Source: Petrosia ficiformis
Lineage: Eukaryota; Porifera; Demospongiae; Haplosclerida; Petrosiidae
Assembly: GCA_947044365.1 (NCBI GenBank)
Contig: OX345644.1
Location: forward strand, 2,987,737 to 3,051,736
Length of the DNA: 64,000 nt
Direction: 5' to 3'
The position numbers and the translations under genes were made by a program. The notes under the pieces were generated by a model. The model worked only from the letters and a program-made list of their open reading frames with translations, did no database searches and had not been told where the DNA came from. Positions 22,953-35,681 of the stretch are shown here, piece by piece (positions within the stretch are counted from its first letter, which is position 1; each line of letters begins with the position of its first letter).

Positions 22953-25900
22953 ATGGATGATGAAATTGCTCATGCCTTTAAGAATGGAGATTATATGAGA
23001 GCATTGGAGCTTTTACCAAACGTGAGAGATCAGTCTATTAAAGTATTAGATTTCTCTCCTGAGAAATACAAGCATATTTATTTTAACACATATAATGTGT
23101 CTCTTCTTCATCTTGCTGCTTATCATGGGTGGTTAGATATTTGTGATCAACTAATAACAGAATATAAATACAATCCTCATGTGCCCCTTATCTTCGGATC
23201 CCTCATTGATCACTCGAAATCGTTACATCTTGTCTTTCAATTTGCAATACCAACACCACCACCACCACCTTTATTTTATGCTACACTAGGAGGTCACATC
23301 GACATAGTAACCTATCTCATTAAAAACTGTAAATGTGATCCTCATCAAGATAGTAAAGATGGAGAGATTCCATTATATCTAGCATGTTTTAGAAGACACT
23401 ATGAGATAGTAACATATCTCAGTCGTTGTAATCCAACGATAGGAATTCTGAACATTCGACGTGATACTCCACTACATATAGCTTGTCTTTTGGGTGAATT
23501 AAACACTGTAGAGCATCTATTACCCTTGTCATCAGTAGATGTGAATGCCAAAGATCCTAGTGGTCATACTCCCCTACATATGGTCTGTCTTTTTGGCGGA
23601 TTACAACCATTAGTGATTGCAAACCTCCTCTTGTCTTCATCTTCAGTAGATGTAAATATCAGAAATAAGGATGGTTTTGTTCCATTACATATAGCTTGTC
23701 ATCATGGTCTTTCAGACATCATAAAGCTCCTTGTATCTAAATCTTCTGTAGATGTGAACGTCGAAGCTTCTGATGGTTCTACTCCACTACATACAGCTTG
23801 TCATTATGGCAATTTAGGCATTGTAAATTTTCTCTTATCCTTGTCATCAGTAGATATAAATATCAAAAATAATAATGGTTATACTCCTCTACATACAGCT
23901 TGTCATTATGGCAATTTAGACATTGTCAAGTTTTTTGTATTTCTTCCTTTAATAGATGTGAATAGTAAAGCTTCTGATGGTTATACTCCACTACATACAG
24001 CTTGCCATTATGGCAATTTAGACATTGTAAAGTTTCTTGCATCTCTATCTTTTGTACGTGTGAAGATCGAAGCTTCTGATGGTTATACTCCACTACATAC
24101 AGCTTGTCGTTTTGGCAATTTAGACATTGTAAAGTTTCTTGTATCTTTATCTTTTGTAGATGTGAAGATCGAAGCTTCTGATGGTTATACTCCACTACAT
24201 ACTGCTTGTCGTTACAGCAATTTAGACATTGTTAAGTTTCTTTTATCTATATCTTCAGTGGATGTAAATTCCAAAGCTTTGGGTGGTTATACTCCACTAC
24301 ATACTGCTTGTCACTATGGTGAATTAGTCATTGTACAGCTACTCATGTCCACAGCACAAGTAAACCCTATCTCTACCACTATGAATGGTGATACACCACT
24401 TCATATAGCATGTAGACACAACAGAGTGGATATAGTCAAGTACCTCTTGTCAACAGGTCGTATAGATCCGGTGGCTAAGAACAGGTACCAAAGAATCCCA
24501 GTACAAATGGCAGGAGATAAATATCAGATTTTGAAAATATTTGAACCATTTAAACAATGTAGAGTAGATTTCCCTGTTGAGTCGTATAGTAAGGTCTTCC
24601 TATGTGGTAATACTACTAATGGTAAGAGTTCCTTGGCACATGCTTTGTTGCAGCGAGTTAATGGAGTGCATATCTCTTGGATCGATAGATATAGTCCTTT
24701 TAAATATCGTCACGAACAAGCTGAACCTCTCACAGCTGGTATTGTTCCTCATCATCTTCAGAGTAATGAGATAGGTAATATTGTCTTGTATGATTTTGCT
24801 GGTCATCCTGAATACTACAGCAGTCATGAAGCTGTCCTGGATAATCTCATGTTGAGATCTCCTGCTGTGTTTATCATCTTAATCAAGCTCACTGATAAAC
24901 TGGAGGATATTGACAAGCAGTTGTACTATTGGGCTGGCTTTCTTGAAAATGTTGGCTATCGAATGTCAAAGAAATCTCAGGTTATTGTAGTGGGCAGTCA
25001 TGCTGATAAGAGAAGAGCAGAGAATGGCATAAATCACATTAAAAGGATCGACATTCAAAGAATTATCGAATATCACGAATATAAAGGTTTTGTAGCTATG
25101 GATTGTCGTAATAAAGATGGAGTGGGTTTTGATGAGTTTGTTACATGCTTATCAGAAAGTACCAAAACAGTAGTTAAAACGTCTGACAGTATTAGTTTCT
25201 ATTGTCATGTATTGTATGCTTTTCTTAAGACAAAGCTTGATCAAGTAGCTATCACTTTAGATAATCTCTTACAAAGGATAAAAGACGAGAACGAGCCTTC
25301 TCTTCCATCAAATGAATCTGTTCTTCTTGAATTTCTAACTATTCTCAGTGATAAAGGTCTCATCTTGTTCATCAGAAGTACAGATTCTATTAACAGTTGG
25401 GTAATTATAAACAAAACTAGCCTCTTGAAAGAGATTAATGGCACATTGTTTGCTCCCTCACACTTTAAAGAATATCGTTCAACTCTCACTAGTAACACTG
25501 GGATAGTACCAGTTTCTGTCCTAAGTGATGTGTTCCCTCAATATGATCCAGACATGTTAGTGGGGTTTCTGAAAAGTTTGGAGTTCTGTCATGAGATTGA
25601 TGAAAACACACTCAAAATTATTACAACCAATCTGTCATCTTCCTCAGAGAAGCTGATATATTTTCCAGCTCTTGTTAGTGTTGAGCCTTCCTCTGAAGTG
25701 ACTATCACTGATGGGTTTGGATGGTGTCTTTGGTGTCCTAACCCCTACCAATTCTTTTCTAACAGGTTTCTTCAAGTTCTTTTACTACGAATAGCCTATT
25801 TATTTTCTTTACAAATCAATGATGTTGGTATCATTCATGTGTCTCCAGTTCAAACCTTAGATCGATCTTGTCGTGTATGGAAGAATGGTATTTGTTGGAC

Positions 25901-28900
25901 AAGAGATGGTGTTAAAATTGTTGTGCAAGTTAGTGAACAAAATCGTAGTGTTATATTATTAGTAAAACCATTAGTTGAGAGTTTAGAGTTAGAAAGCCTT
26001 CAAGTTAGTAGTTCAGTTATTCAAAAGATTCTTCAGATTAAAAAGGAGTTCTGTCATTCATGTGATACTCGAGAGTGTCTCATTTCTCCTCATAATCTAA
26101 ACATGGCCTTACAGTATAATCTTAAAGATCTGTCGGTCTTCAAAATAGAAGATATTGCTAGAGTTCTTGTGATGAAGAGAATGTTTGTAACAAGCAATAT
26201 GACAGAATCACTTAATATATCCTCACTCCTGGGACAGTTAGAACCATACCACTCCCTCCCTCTATCAGTAATCCATCAGCTGTTTAATGATAGTAATGTC
26301 AGTCAACATATCCCAGAACATGTCTTCAGAAAAGTACGAGAAAGATGTAGACCAATAATGGATATCTATCCAGTAACCAGCGAGTCCAGCACGTACCAGT
26401 CAGTTAGAGATCATCTGAACAGATTCAGTATATTTGCTGGAAGGAATCCATTTGTAAGTGAATGATTATGAAAAGCATTTATTATATGTTTGTACTACAG
26501 AATTTACAATTTATTTAAGACATGTGTTTTAATTATAGGATATTGCTGATTCTGTTCTGACTGATGATGAGAGAAAGATGATTTCTCAATCATTCTCTGT
26601 TACTACTAATGTTGAACCTCTTAGCTATACAATACCAGATGATACACCAGGTGAGTATAACTAATGAAAATGGCATGGGTATGTCACATCCATGATTTTG
26701 AGTGACAGAATACTATACAATATTACCATCTACTCATCCTGTGTTCATGAGGGTTAACAATACAAAAACATTTCGAGAAATATGAAAGAAAATGTTGGGA
26801 TGTCAAAATACAAGATATGTGAAGAAGGTCAAACTCAGAAGGTTAACACAGGACCCTAAATTAACCAAACCAATTTAATTAAGTTTCATATAATCCTACG
26901 CAGGTGTTGCTCTTTGTCTATTGCAGTATAGGTACTTATGTAAAGTTATATGGAAGTGGTTTGTGTCCTACATTATCCTCCATTGCTAATACCATCCTAA
27001 CCTCGTTTGCATACTTTTTGGGTTTTGATTAAAACTTTTTTATATTATAAATAATTATATAAATTGATTCATTGATTGCACACATTGTAATTCCTATACT
27101 GATCATTGATTCATAATAATTGTGTATGACATTTATATTATAGGTTCATCACAGTACAGTGTTCCAGTTTCTGATAGAAACATTACTACACCATCTTGTG
27201 ATGTTGCTACAGGTACAACACTATAACTAGCATTTAATTATACTTCATCTATCACTTCATATTTGTATAATAGATTCAACAACTCCTCTGACTATATTTA
27301 CAAGACATGTAAATGAAATGTTAGGTGTGATATCAGATTCAGACACAGAGAGACTACCTAATGATCTCTCATCAGCTAATCTTATACCATATTCTATCAA
27401 AGATGATCTTATCTCTACTAAAGGTCTCTCTCGTTATCAAAAGGCCAGCAAATTACTGAATGAGATTGAGAGATCACTGAGAAACTTGAATACTCCAGAG
27501 ACATTGGAGACGCTCTGTGTGGTATTGAAGAAACAAGAAAACCAAGCTCTGAAACGAATGGCTGGAGAAATGTTAAAGGAGCTAGGTGAGTTGATAAATG
27601 TACTTACTATATTGTAACATGTCTACTGATACTGTAATGAAGCACCTTTGGTGCGTGGCCTCGCCGCTGTAGCTTAAGGATAGGTTGCAATTGCAACAAT
27701 TAAATAAATGAGATCCAAGAGAGAAAGTAACAAGCTTAAATTTGAATTTGTTGTTTATATAAAGTTGAAAGTTGGTTGAGAAAGTTTTTTGTGGCTTGAC
27801 TGATTTCTGATAAATATAAAAACACATGGAAGATGACTAAGAATGATTCTCCATCAGCTATACTGCTTTGCACTAGTATAATAACTATATTACTTACAGT
27901 CAAATTACATAATATAGGCTCTTCCAACAAATATTCATTACCTCATTCATTACCAAAATATCTATGCCACAACTGTCAGTTACTAAAGATAATTATCTTA
28001 TAATGAATTGTACATTGTTACAACTACAATGAGCAAAAACATTGAACTTACAGTTCAAATATATGTAATTTGAAAGTCAAACAAAAGTTCAATAATAGCA
28101 GAAAGGAAGGTGTTGCTCTAAACTGACCTCCACGTTTGATCTCATGTGATCACATTGAGTGTGGCTGAGGGTGTGGGTTATTGGCAGAAACTGGAGAGAT
28201 CGAGGGAGAGATAGAATGTATGAGTCTGTAACTTGCTAAAACAATGTCTGTGGCAAATCTCTTTTCAATACGATTTTGATAAACTTCTTTCTCTACTCTA
28301 TCAAGTCTTTAAATCGACGCTTAAAGCATCTGGCTAGGATGTGTAGTGAGTTTAGCATTTTCCATTCTAAGTAACTTTTCATACAGTTTACTTCGTTATA
28401 AAAACAACAGAGCAATAGAAGACCATGTTTTTGAACAGATCTGAAAGTTTGGCGGCTGTAGGAGGTATGCGTTTGAAGTTATAACTGTTCAAAGTAAATA
28501 AAGTTGGGAAGGAATGAATGAATAAGTTGCTAAAACAATGTCTGTGGCAAATTTCTTTTCAATACGATTTTGATAAACTTCTTTCTCTACTCTATGAAGT
28601 CATTAAATCAACGATTAAATTAAAAAAAGTGTGGACGGAATGAATGAATGAATGAATGAATGAATCCAGCCAAAGTACTAAAGACTCGCCCACACGTAGG
28701 TGCGGCGAGCCCAATTAGATGGTTGGTATAGTAAGACACATAATATATATCACATATACAGGTTCAATACAAGATGGAGCTGGATTAGTTTCCTCTACAA
28801 ATCTCACTACAGGTATTGAACTATAATATTTATTATTAATAGTAATTATTAGTTATTAACTTTGTTTTTTATGTCTATAGATTCAAAATCTCCATTGAAT

Positions 28901-29227
28901 ATATTCGTGAGACACATGTGTGAAATGTTAGATGTGATATCAGATCCAGACACAGAGAGACTATTTAATGATCTGTCATCAGCTAACCTAATACCATATT
29001 CTATGAAAGATGATCTTATATCTACTAAAGGTCTCTCTCGTTATCAAAAAGCCAGTATTCTACTGAATGAGATACACAGATCACTGAGACGCACTAACAA
29101 ACCAGAGATATTAGAAAACTTCAGTGAAGTTTTAACGAAACAAAACAATCCAGCACTGACAAGAATTGCTGAGCACATGCTAAAAGAACTAGGTATGTGT
29201 TTTAAAAATGATATTGCCACATATTAA
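22953..29227 (+). CDS. ankyrin-ROC-COR protein with two CARD-like domains (gene 1)
   Basis: Intracellular ROCO-family GTPase with an ankyrin sensor region. Exons: 22,953-26,453, 26,539-26,650, 27,144-27,212, 27,274-27,585, 28,762-28,812 and 28,881 onward. The phase is kept and stop TAA is at 29,225-29,227 if the GTATGT at 29,193 is not used as donor, giving 1,463 residues. About 13 ankyrin repeats span residues 50-525. The ROC domain shows P-loop GNTTNGKSS at about 551-559, switch II DFAGHPEYY from 614 and SHADK at 682-686. A winged-helix COR region (DKGLILFIR...WVIINKTSLL) follows to about 1,010. After the exon 2 linker come two near-identical helical domains of about 90 residues (exons 4 and 6) that I read as CARD-like DEATH-fold domains. 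Exons 3+4 and 5+6 are a tandem exon-pair duplication. The Met is conserved as MDDEIA in all three family members. No Death domain exon was found downstream. Confidence 0.85.
27640..28720. repeat. transposon-rich intron between the two CARD-like exon pairs
   Basis: It contains a direct repeat of about 90 bp (28,233-28,325 and 28,527-28,617, core acaatgtctgtggcaaat), a (GAAT)n tract at 28,640-28,668, and GC-rich ends with gcctcgccgc (about 27,659) and gcggcgagcc (28,701). The inverted GC-rich ends suggest one inserted element. Confidence 0.6.
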
Positions 29228-29280
29228 TTATTACTAGTAATTTGTGATGAGGATATGAGCTTTTCAAAATTCATCTTTAA

Positions 29281-29734
29281 CCCTCAGAGGACTGAGCTTT
29301 CTCTACACCAAACTTGGCTCCTTTACCGATATGGAGTACTACTTCTACCAACTTGCTTACTGGGACTCGAAAGTCCCCAAGCGCTTCGTCGGATTAAATC
29401 AAATGCAGTGCTCTCCTTCTTTTGACTGGAACTGGGGCAAACAAAATGACCACACTGCATGTTGGCATCAGCTACACCCACAATTTCAGGTTCTACAGCA
29501 AGGGAAATGCCTCGGGTACCCACCAAAGTGCGTGGGCGGGGTCACTGAAACCACAATTTGCCCCCCTCCCATAGTTGTTATATAGGCCAAAGGGCAGCCA
29601 AAAAACATCAACTTTTTATGGGCTTGTGCCTGACACCAATTACAAGCATTTGGAGAGCTGCGTAATGCTAGGAACACACTCCGAACCACGTAGGAGTGAA
29701 ATGTCACATATATGTGACATCAATCTTCTAAGGG
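29281..29734. mobile_element. piggyBac-like non-autonomous element with TTAA sites
   Basis: TTAA at 29,277-29,280 and 29,735-29,738 flanks ends ccctcagagg and ttctaaggg, an imperfect inverted pair starting CCCT. The subterminal palindrome tgtcacatatatgtgaca lies at 29,703-29,720. TTAA target and CCC start are diagnostic of piggyBac. It is GC-richer than its surroundings. Two open frames inside (29,331-29,585 and others) are not recognised as transposase. Confidence 0.8.
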
Positions 29735-29740
29735 TTAAAC

Positions 29741-30660
29741 AGTGGCAGATCTATAGCAGAGCCTAGCAGGGCACAGGCCTTGCCAATGACACCAAGCCTG
29801 CCTAAATCTCACAGAAGCTAAAAGCATTATATATAATTATAACTAGATGAATGTAAAACATTGTGGGGGCGAAGTAGTACACGCCTATTAATTAGTTAAA
29901 GCTATTTCACCCCGCCTGGGGCCAAGTGGTCCCCGCGGGAGAAAAAGACGTACGTTCGCAAGCAAGCAAGCAAGATTCTCGACTAGTGTGGGGCTTCGCC
30001 CCAATTATATTAATATTAGAGTCAGTTACTTATACTGCCATACTACTAGACAAAAGGTTTACAAGTGAACTACTGAGTCCTGGTAAACGTTGTACTCGTT
30101 ATTGAGAAAAATGATAGAATAAGATGTTAAAATATAATTATGGTATACTAGTGTAAAGGTATGGCTTCCAAACAGCTATACTCCAGTGTCCCAAAGTGCC
30201 CTCCTACTTTCAAAAGTCTAGATCCACCATTGTCTTTGAAATTATTTATTTTGCATAATTAATAAAATTAATAATTGTCTTATTATTTGTAAAGATACCT
30301 CTATATACATTTTACATGTAAATGGCAGGGACTGAAATGTTAATGAGAAGACTTCTGATAACAAATTAATACATAACTCATCTTGTTTTTAAGGTTATCA
30401 CTGAATGATGAAGCAGGCTGCTTTAAATTAAATGAAATTGTGGCCACTGCAACATAAAGTGGCCACTGCAACATAAATCATTGGCTATATAAGCATTCCA
30501 GTAATCGACTATCACTTAGTGTTAGCTCCATCTATTTCATGTTGTGTTGTAGTACATGTAATTCAAGTATAATTAAGTGGAGGTTCTTCTTTGTATGTAC
30601 TCTTCATACACTAGGAAGGATAGTGCATGTGTAGACTAAGATATGACATAAGATTTATCA
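29741..30660. other. MITE cluster, no gene
   Basis: cagtggcagatctat (29,743) and the inverted tctagatccaccattg (about 30,218-30,234) look like ends of one degenerate element. Nested inside, gtgggggcgaag (29,862) and cttcgccccaatt (about 29,993) are ends of another. A 20-bp phrase gtggccactgcaacataaa is repeated twice at 30,439-30,476. Confidence 0.55.
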
Positions 30661-30690
30661 TGATCTGCAATTAAACATTTTCTATCATCA

Positions 30691-31449
30691 GATTCATGTT
30701 AATCCTGAAGACTGGGATGGATATATAAAACTCAATTCATCATCTTCACCTGTCATTAGTGAGGGAGAAGGAGAGATGTCCCTCCAGATTCACATTTTGA
30801 ACACTTGTCAATATTAAGGACTTTAAAGAAGGTAATCAAATCTATCTATCCATGTATTTATTTATAATATTCATATAGTTTACTATGATAGTATATATTA
30901 TATCTGTAATCAGTATTTTAGCTAGCCGCACATCAACAGAGTGGTTGTGACACAAAAATCAAAGATGTTTGTGATTTATTTGCATTCCTTTGACCACATC
31001 AAAGGGAAATGGGAAAGTGGTGCAGCACCTCTCTTCCACTCTTTAACTAGAGCCCTGATAATGAATTATAGATAAAGAATCTATCTATCTATCTATCTTT
31101 TTATCTCTCTATTTGATCTACCTGCATATATTAATATGTAACATAATATTACTATACATAAATATTATATTTTCATTTTATTTGCAGTTAGGGACTTTGT
31201 CTCTGAAAAACCAAAATTTTGGAAAAACCATTATAGAGAGTCCCTCCCTCGATTGATCTCTTTAGAAAGACACATAATCAACCACACCTCTTGTGTTCAT
31301 CCTCTCACAAGTTCTTACCCCATGAGTAAATTCCTTTGTTTAGCTAAGGAGAGGAGAATCCATGCTGTTTCTTTTGGACTGGGTCAGAGATTTCTAGCTG
31401 ATAAAATGATTTACAGTGCAACACAGAATGATGATTGGATATTCCTACA
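30691..31449 (+). pseudogene. degraded dynein heavy chain fragment
   Basis: Two exon-like pieces of an axonemal-type dynein heavy chain C-terminal region. The first (30,692-30,831) reads IHVNPEDWDGYIKLNSSSSP, then needs a frame change to DSHFEHLSILRTLKK, like the W..Y......P...FQ.L..LR.LRP stretch. The second, after the acceptor at 31,186-31,187, reads RDFVSEK...SSCVHPL-like text, then MSKFLCLAKERRIHAVSFGL, then ADKMIYSATQ and WIFLQ. This corresponds to the conserved dynein segment with GQGQGP..A.KMI and W..LQNCHL. Here GQGQG is GLGQR and the segment before it is garbled. The fragment ends at a donor-like gtaaac after WIFLQ. No neighbouring dynein exons were found, so it is a transposed or orphaned fragment. 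Confidence 0.7.
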
Positions 31450-31907
31450 AGTAAACTGCTAAATATATTATATTGTTTGTTATCTCCTATTCTAGTTCCT
31501 ATTCCCTTTCTTTCTCATTTTCTTTCTCCAGTTTTCTGTTTCTTTTACTTTCTACCTGCTTCTTTAGTTTTTATTTTTCTCTTCTCCATTATTTTTATGA
31601 TTTTCCTCTTGTTTCTTCTCAAGTTTGTTATGTCATCCACCTCTTCATTAATGTCATTATTTTTGTGTTCTTCCTCCTCCTCTTCATGTTTCTCATCCTT
31701 CTTCATTTCTTCCTGTTTCTCCTTCTATTATTGTATGATCTTCTCTTAATTTTCCTGTTCCTTCTCTTTCAATTGCTTTTCCTTCCATTATCCTCCTCCT
31801 CCTCTTTCTGTTTCTTCTCTTAATCAATCTTTTCCTCATTGTCTACATTCTTTACATATCATCTACAATTGTATATACACACATCTCTCTCTCTCTAGTC
31901 AGAACTG
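31450..31907. repeat. polypyrimidine tract
   Basis: About 350 bp that is almost wholly C and T on the plus strand (31,480-31,835), followed by a short (CT)n near 31,890. Phe/Leu/Ser open frames across it are compositional artefacts. It abuts the left boundary of the segmental duplication copy 2. Confidence 0.8.
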
Positions 31908-32234
31908 TCACACTAATTTTTAATCACAATTATTACAGTAATCAAAATATTGTCACGCTTCCAGTTGTATTGTAATATGTACATTACATCATTTTAATGA
32001 TCATTATTATGATAATTATCTTTCAGATGCTGCAGTTCTACCTGTAGTGACATTAATAAAGATGATTAATTCTTCAGTATTAGAAGTTAGTTGGACTTAC
32101 AAAGGATTCTTTGAAAACCTTAATGAGTACAATATGTCATAATATAGTATACATATGTACAAGATGTATATCTGTATACTACACTACAATTGTAGAAAAT
32201 ACATGTATTACAATCATTCCTCAGTTTCCTAAAA

Positions 32235-32985
32235 CTAAATGTACACTAACTAACTACATGTACATGTACACTAACTAACTATGTACATGTACGTACATGT
32301 ACACTAACTAACCACATGTACACTAACAAACTATTTACATGTACGTATATGTACACTAACTAACCACATGTACACTAACTAACTATGTACATGTACGTAC
32401 ATGTACACTACATGTACACCTACATGTACACTAACTAACTATGTACATGTACACTAACTCACTACATGTACACTAACTAACTATATACATGTACGTATAT
32501 GTACACTAACTAACTACATGTACACTAACTAACTATGTACATGTACACTAACTAACTATATACATGTATGTATATGTACACTAACTAACCACATTTACAC
32601 TAACTAACTATGTACATGTACGTACATGTACACTACATGTACACCTACATGTACACTAACTAACTATGTACATGTACACTAACTCACTACATGTACACTA
32701 ACTAACTATATACATGTACGTATATGTACACTAACTAACTACATGTACACTAACTAACTATGTACATGTACACTAACTAACTATATACATGTATGTATAT
32801 GTACACTAACTAACCACATGTACACTAACTAACTATGTACATGTACACTAACTCACTACATGTACACTAACCAACTATATACATGTACGTATATGTACAC
32901 TAACTAACTACATGTACACTAACTAACTATGTACATGTACACTAACTAACTACATGTACACTAACTAACTACATGTACATGTATT
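32235..32985. repeat. expanded ctaactaactacatgtaca minisatellite
   Basis: About 750 bp of higher-order tandem repeats: acatgtacac and taactaacta units are grouped into blocks of roughly 200-250 bp that recur two to three times. It abuts the acceptor of the FN3-1 second exon. Copy 1 has about 150 bp at the same place. Confidence 0.95.
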
Positions 32986-34034
32986 TCAGATTTACGAAGA
33001 AGGCAGAGATAATGAATGGATCATACAAGTCACTCTACAACCACAGTCCATTGAAACTAAAACAATTAAGAATATCACAGGATTATTACCCTATACTCAA
33101 TACAATGTAAGAAATAATGGAGAAGAGGTACCCAGTACAATATATGGACCATCAACAACCAAAGAAGCTGTAAGATGAATTCAATAACATTGTTAAATTT
33201 TATTATACCTATTTTGTTTTCAGAACCTTCTGGAGCACCTTGTAATGTAAATGTAGATGGTATTTCAACTTCCAATTCTTCACTCTCTATACAATGGACG
33301 GTTAGATCCACACACACACGCATATACACATTGATGCACATACATGTAGATACATGTACATACATAGTCAACCATTTTTCACATAAATACATACACGTAC
33401 ATAGTCAGCAATTTTAAAATTGAAACAGAATATATATCTATTATTAATATACTTATAGTTTAGTAGTAACATGAGTAACTGCGGGCTGGCTCTCCTCAAT
33501 AAATGTGTAGGGCAGCCTGCCCTTCCAAATAATACACAACAGTGGAATATTAGTATAAAGTGTGATGTACATTTTCTACTAAAATGTATAGTTAAAAGCT
33601 CCATATACCATTGCCCCACCCCCTTAATTCTGTACCTCTTCTACTCCATTGAAGTACACAATGTAATTGTTTATAATATACGTCATTAACTTTCTGTAGG
33701 CACCGAATGTATCAACACGTAATGGTATAATCACTGATTACACTATACAATACTGGACTAATGATACACGTGATAATACTGTATTACAAGTATTAGTTGG
33801 TAGTAATAACACCAGATATGTCATAAGTGGACTCCTCTCTGGAACAGAATATAAGATACAAGTAGCAGCACATACTAAAATAGGAAGGGGACCTTTCACT
33901 GAGACTATTAGAGAAACTACCAGTCCATGCAACAAGTAATAAATATGAATTTTGTTTATTATTTTACTATTCTACTGTACGTATATGATTACTATTCATT
34001 AGTGATGTTTTAGTCAACTATATGTATAACTAAC

Positions 34035-34230
34035 TATAGCTAAAACCCTTTTAGTAAGGCATTGTGACTTTTAGTTAACTAAACTATAACTAAAACCCCT
34101 TTTAGTAAGGCATTGTGACTTTTAGTTAACTAAAAGTCACAATGCCTTACTAAAAGGGGTTTTAGCTATAATTTAGTTAACTAAAAGTCACAATGCCTTA
34201 CTAAAAGGGGTTTTAGTTATAGTTTAGTAG
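34035..34230. mobile_element. compound palindromic foldback element (L-L-R-R arms)
   Basis: Two left arms (34,036-34,082 and about 34,083-34,125) are followed by two inverted right arms. Each arm carries the phrase tagtaaggcattgtgacttt or its complement. The centre is gttaac at about 34,123-34,128 with arms of about 43 bp that are nearly perfect. Copy 1 has only a short actaaaacccctttaagtaaggca remnant at 10,255-10,279. Confidence 0.85.
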
Positions 34231-34680
34231 TTAAGTACATCACTAGTCTCATCCCCAGACTGCCACTCCCTACGGGTGAAAGACAATCTGGGACAGTTGC
34301 TTCAATTCTTGGTACAAGCGTCTAACATCCTTTCTGCTCAAACAGGCAATGGCGAAAATGGTTGGTTAACAATGAACATCGCATGTGGTGACACTTGGAC
34401 CAGAAATTGAAACAACTTGTCCAGACTGTCTTTCACCTGGAGGTCTGGGGATGGACTAGATTATCAGGATATCCTGAATCAAATCTAAGCTGGTTATATC
34501 ATAATTTCACTTATATAGTTGGAGGAGTTGCTGAAAGCCCTTCTGATGCATTCCATGAGAAGATATGGTTCATTTTTATATGTGCAATAGTTGTTATAGT
34601 GATACTGGTAACTCTTACTGCTCTTATAGCTGCATTGAGATGGAGAGCTAAGAGAAAAGGAAAGAAATATCCTGGTATGT

Positions 34681-34990
34681 GGATGGATATATGGATGGAT
34701 GGATGGATGGATGGATGGATGGATGGATGGATAGATGGGTGTATGGATGGGGATGATATATGGATGGATGGTGGATGGATGGATGGATAGATGGATGGGT
34801 GTATGGATGGGAGTATGGATGGATGGATGGATGGATGAATAGATGGATGAATAGATGGATGGATAGGTGTATGGATGGGGATATATGGATGGGGACAGAT
34901 GGATAGATGGATGGGTGTATGGATGGATGGATGGATGGATGGATGGGTATATAGATGGGGATGGATGGATTGATGGATGGATGGATGGGT
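34681..34990. repeat. (GGAT)n microsatellite array
   Basis: Counterpart of 10,797-11,095 with a different pattern of interruptions (gatagatgg, gggtgtatgg blocks). Antisense frames of up to 198 codons are artefacts. Confidence 0.95.
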
Positions 34991-35345
34991 GGGTGTTTGG
35001 TTTGATAGAAGAATGAATGAACAGATGGACACACAGTTGGATGGATAGTTGAACAGATGTTAGATAGATATTAGACAGACAGACAAACATATGAGTGACT
35101 GAATGGTCACTAGAACCAATATATAGTTGATATCGTAACTTATCTTGTAATTATAGTTCGTAACAGTTTCTATGCTGAAGATATTAGTCTCACTGATGAT
35201 GTAGTAGCTGATTATGATAAAAGAAGAATTGAACAACCACCAGTAGGGTAAGATTAATAACACACATCACTAGTAACAGATACTAATGATATACATGTAC
35301 ATGTACCTGCATAATTCATTTATATAATTATTGTACTTCATTCAT

Positions 35346-35681
35346 CAGGGGTGAAATTTGTCGCTTTTTGCAAAATCTGGCAACAAAGAAGGTCTCTTGG
35401 TAACAAGAAGGGCTGATTTAGGGAACCAAAGTAAATTTACGTCAAAGGTTTCATGTAGCCAGCCCCTCCTCTCTAAATGAGGAGGGGAGGGGCTGGTTAC
35501 GCGAGACTAGGTTATGTGCATGTGAAGGAAATATGATGGCACAAAAGACAATCAACTCTTTTCTTGGTAAAAGGTCTTCTAGTTCCAGAAGCATTTATTA
35601 ATTTCAGTTAGTTTACTGCTATAGTACCAGAACTGGCAGGTGATGGCACCATTTCCTTGGTCAGTTGAATAGCCAGCCCTG
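35346..35681. mobile_element. hAT-like element, duplicated copy
   Basis: Same insertion as 11,442-11,769, carried along by the segmental duplication. It keeps caggggtgaaa at the left, cagccctg at the right, and the inner palindrome ending gctggttacgcgagactag. Confidence 0.7.

Noticed and set aside
29331..29766. Open frames inside the GC-richer block
   Set aside because: They lie inside a piggyBac-like element of 454 bp; no transposase motifs, and overlapping frames on both strands reflect base composition.
29193..31200. A Death domain exon for ankyrin gene 1
   Set aside because: Searched by eye for the DESHL...TPDWMMLGLYLG text; only transposon sequence and a dynein fragment were found.
31435..31823. 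Phe/Leu/Ser-rich frames resembling membrane proteins
   Set aside because: Produced by a polypyrimidine tract; no other support.
32235..32985. CRISPR-like regularly spaced repeats
   Set aside because: Contiguous minisatellite without unique spacers, in a eukaryotic intron.
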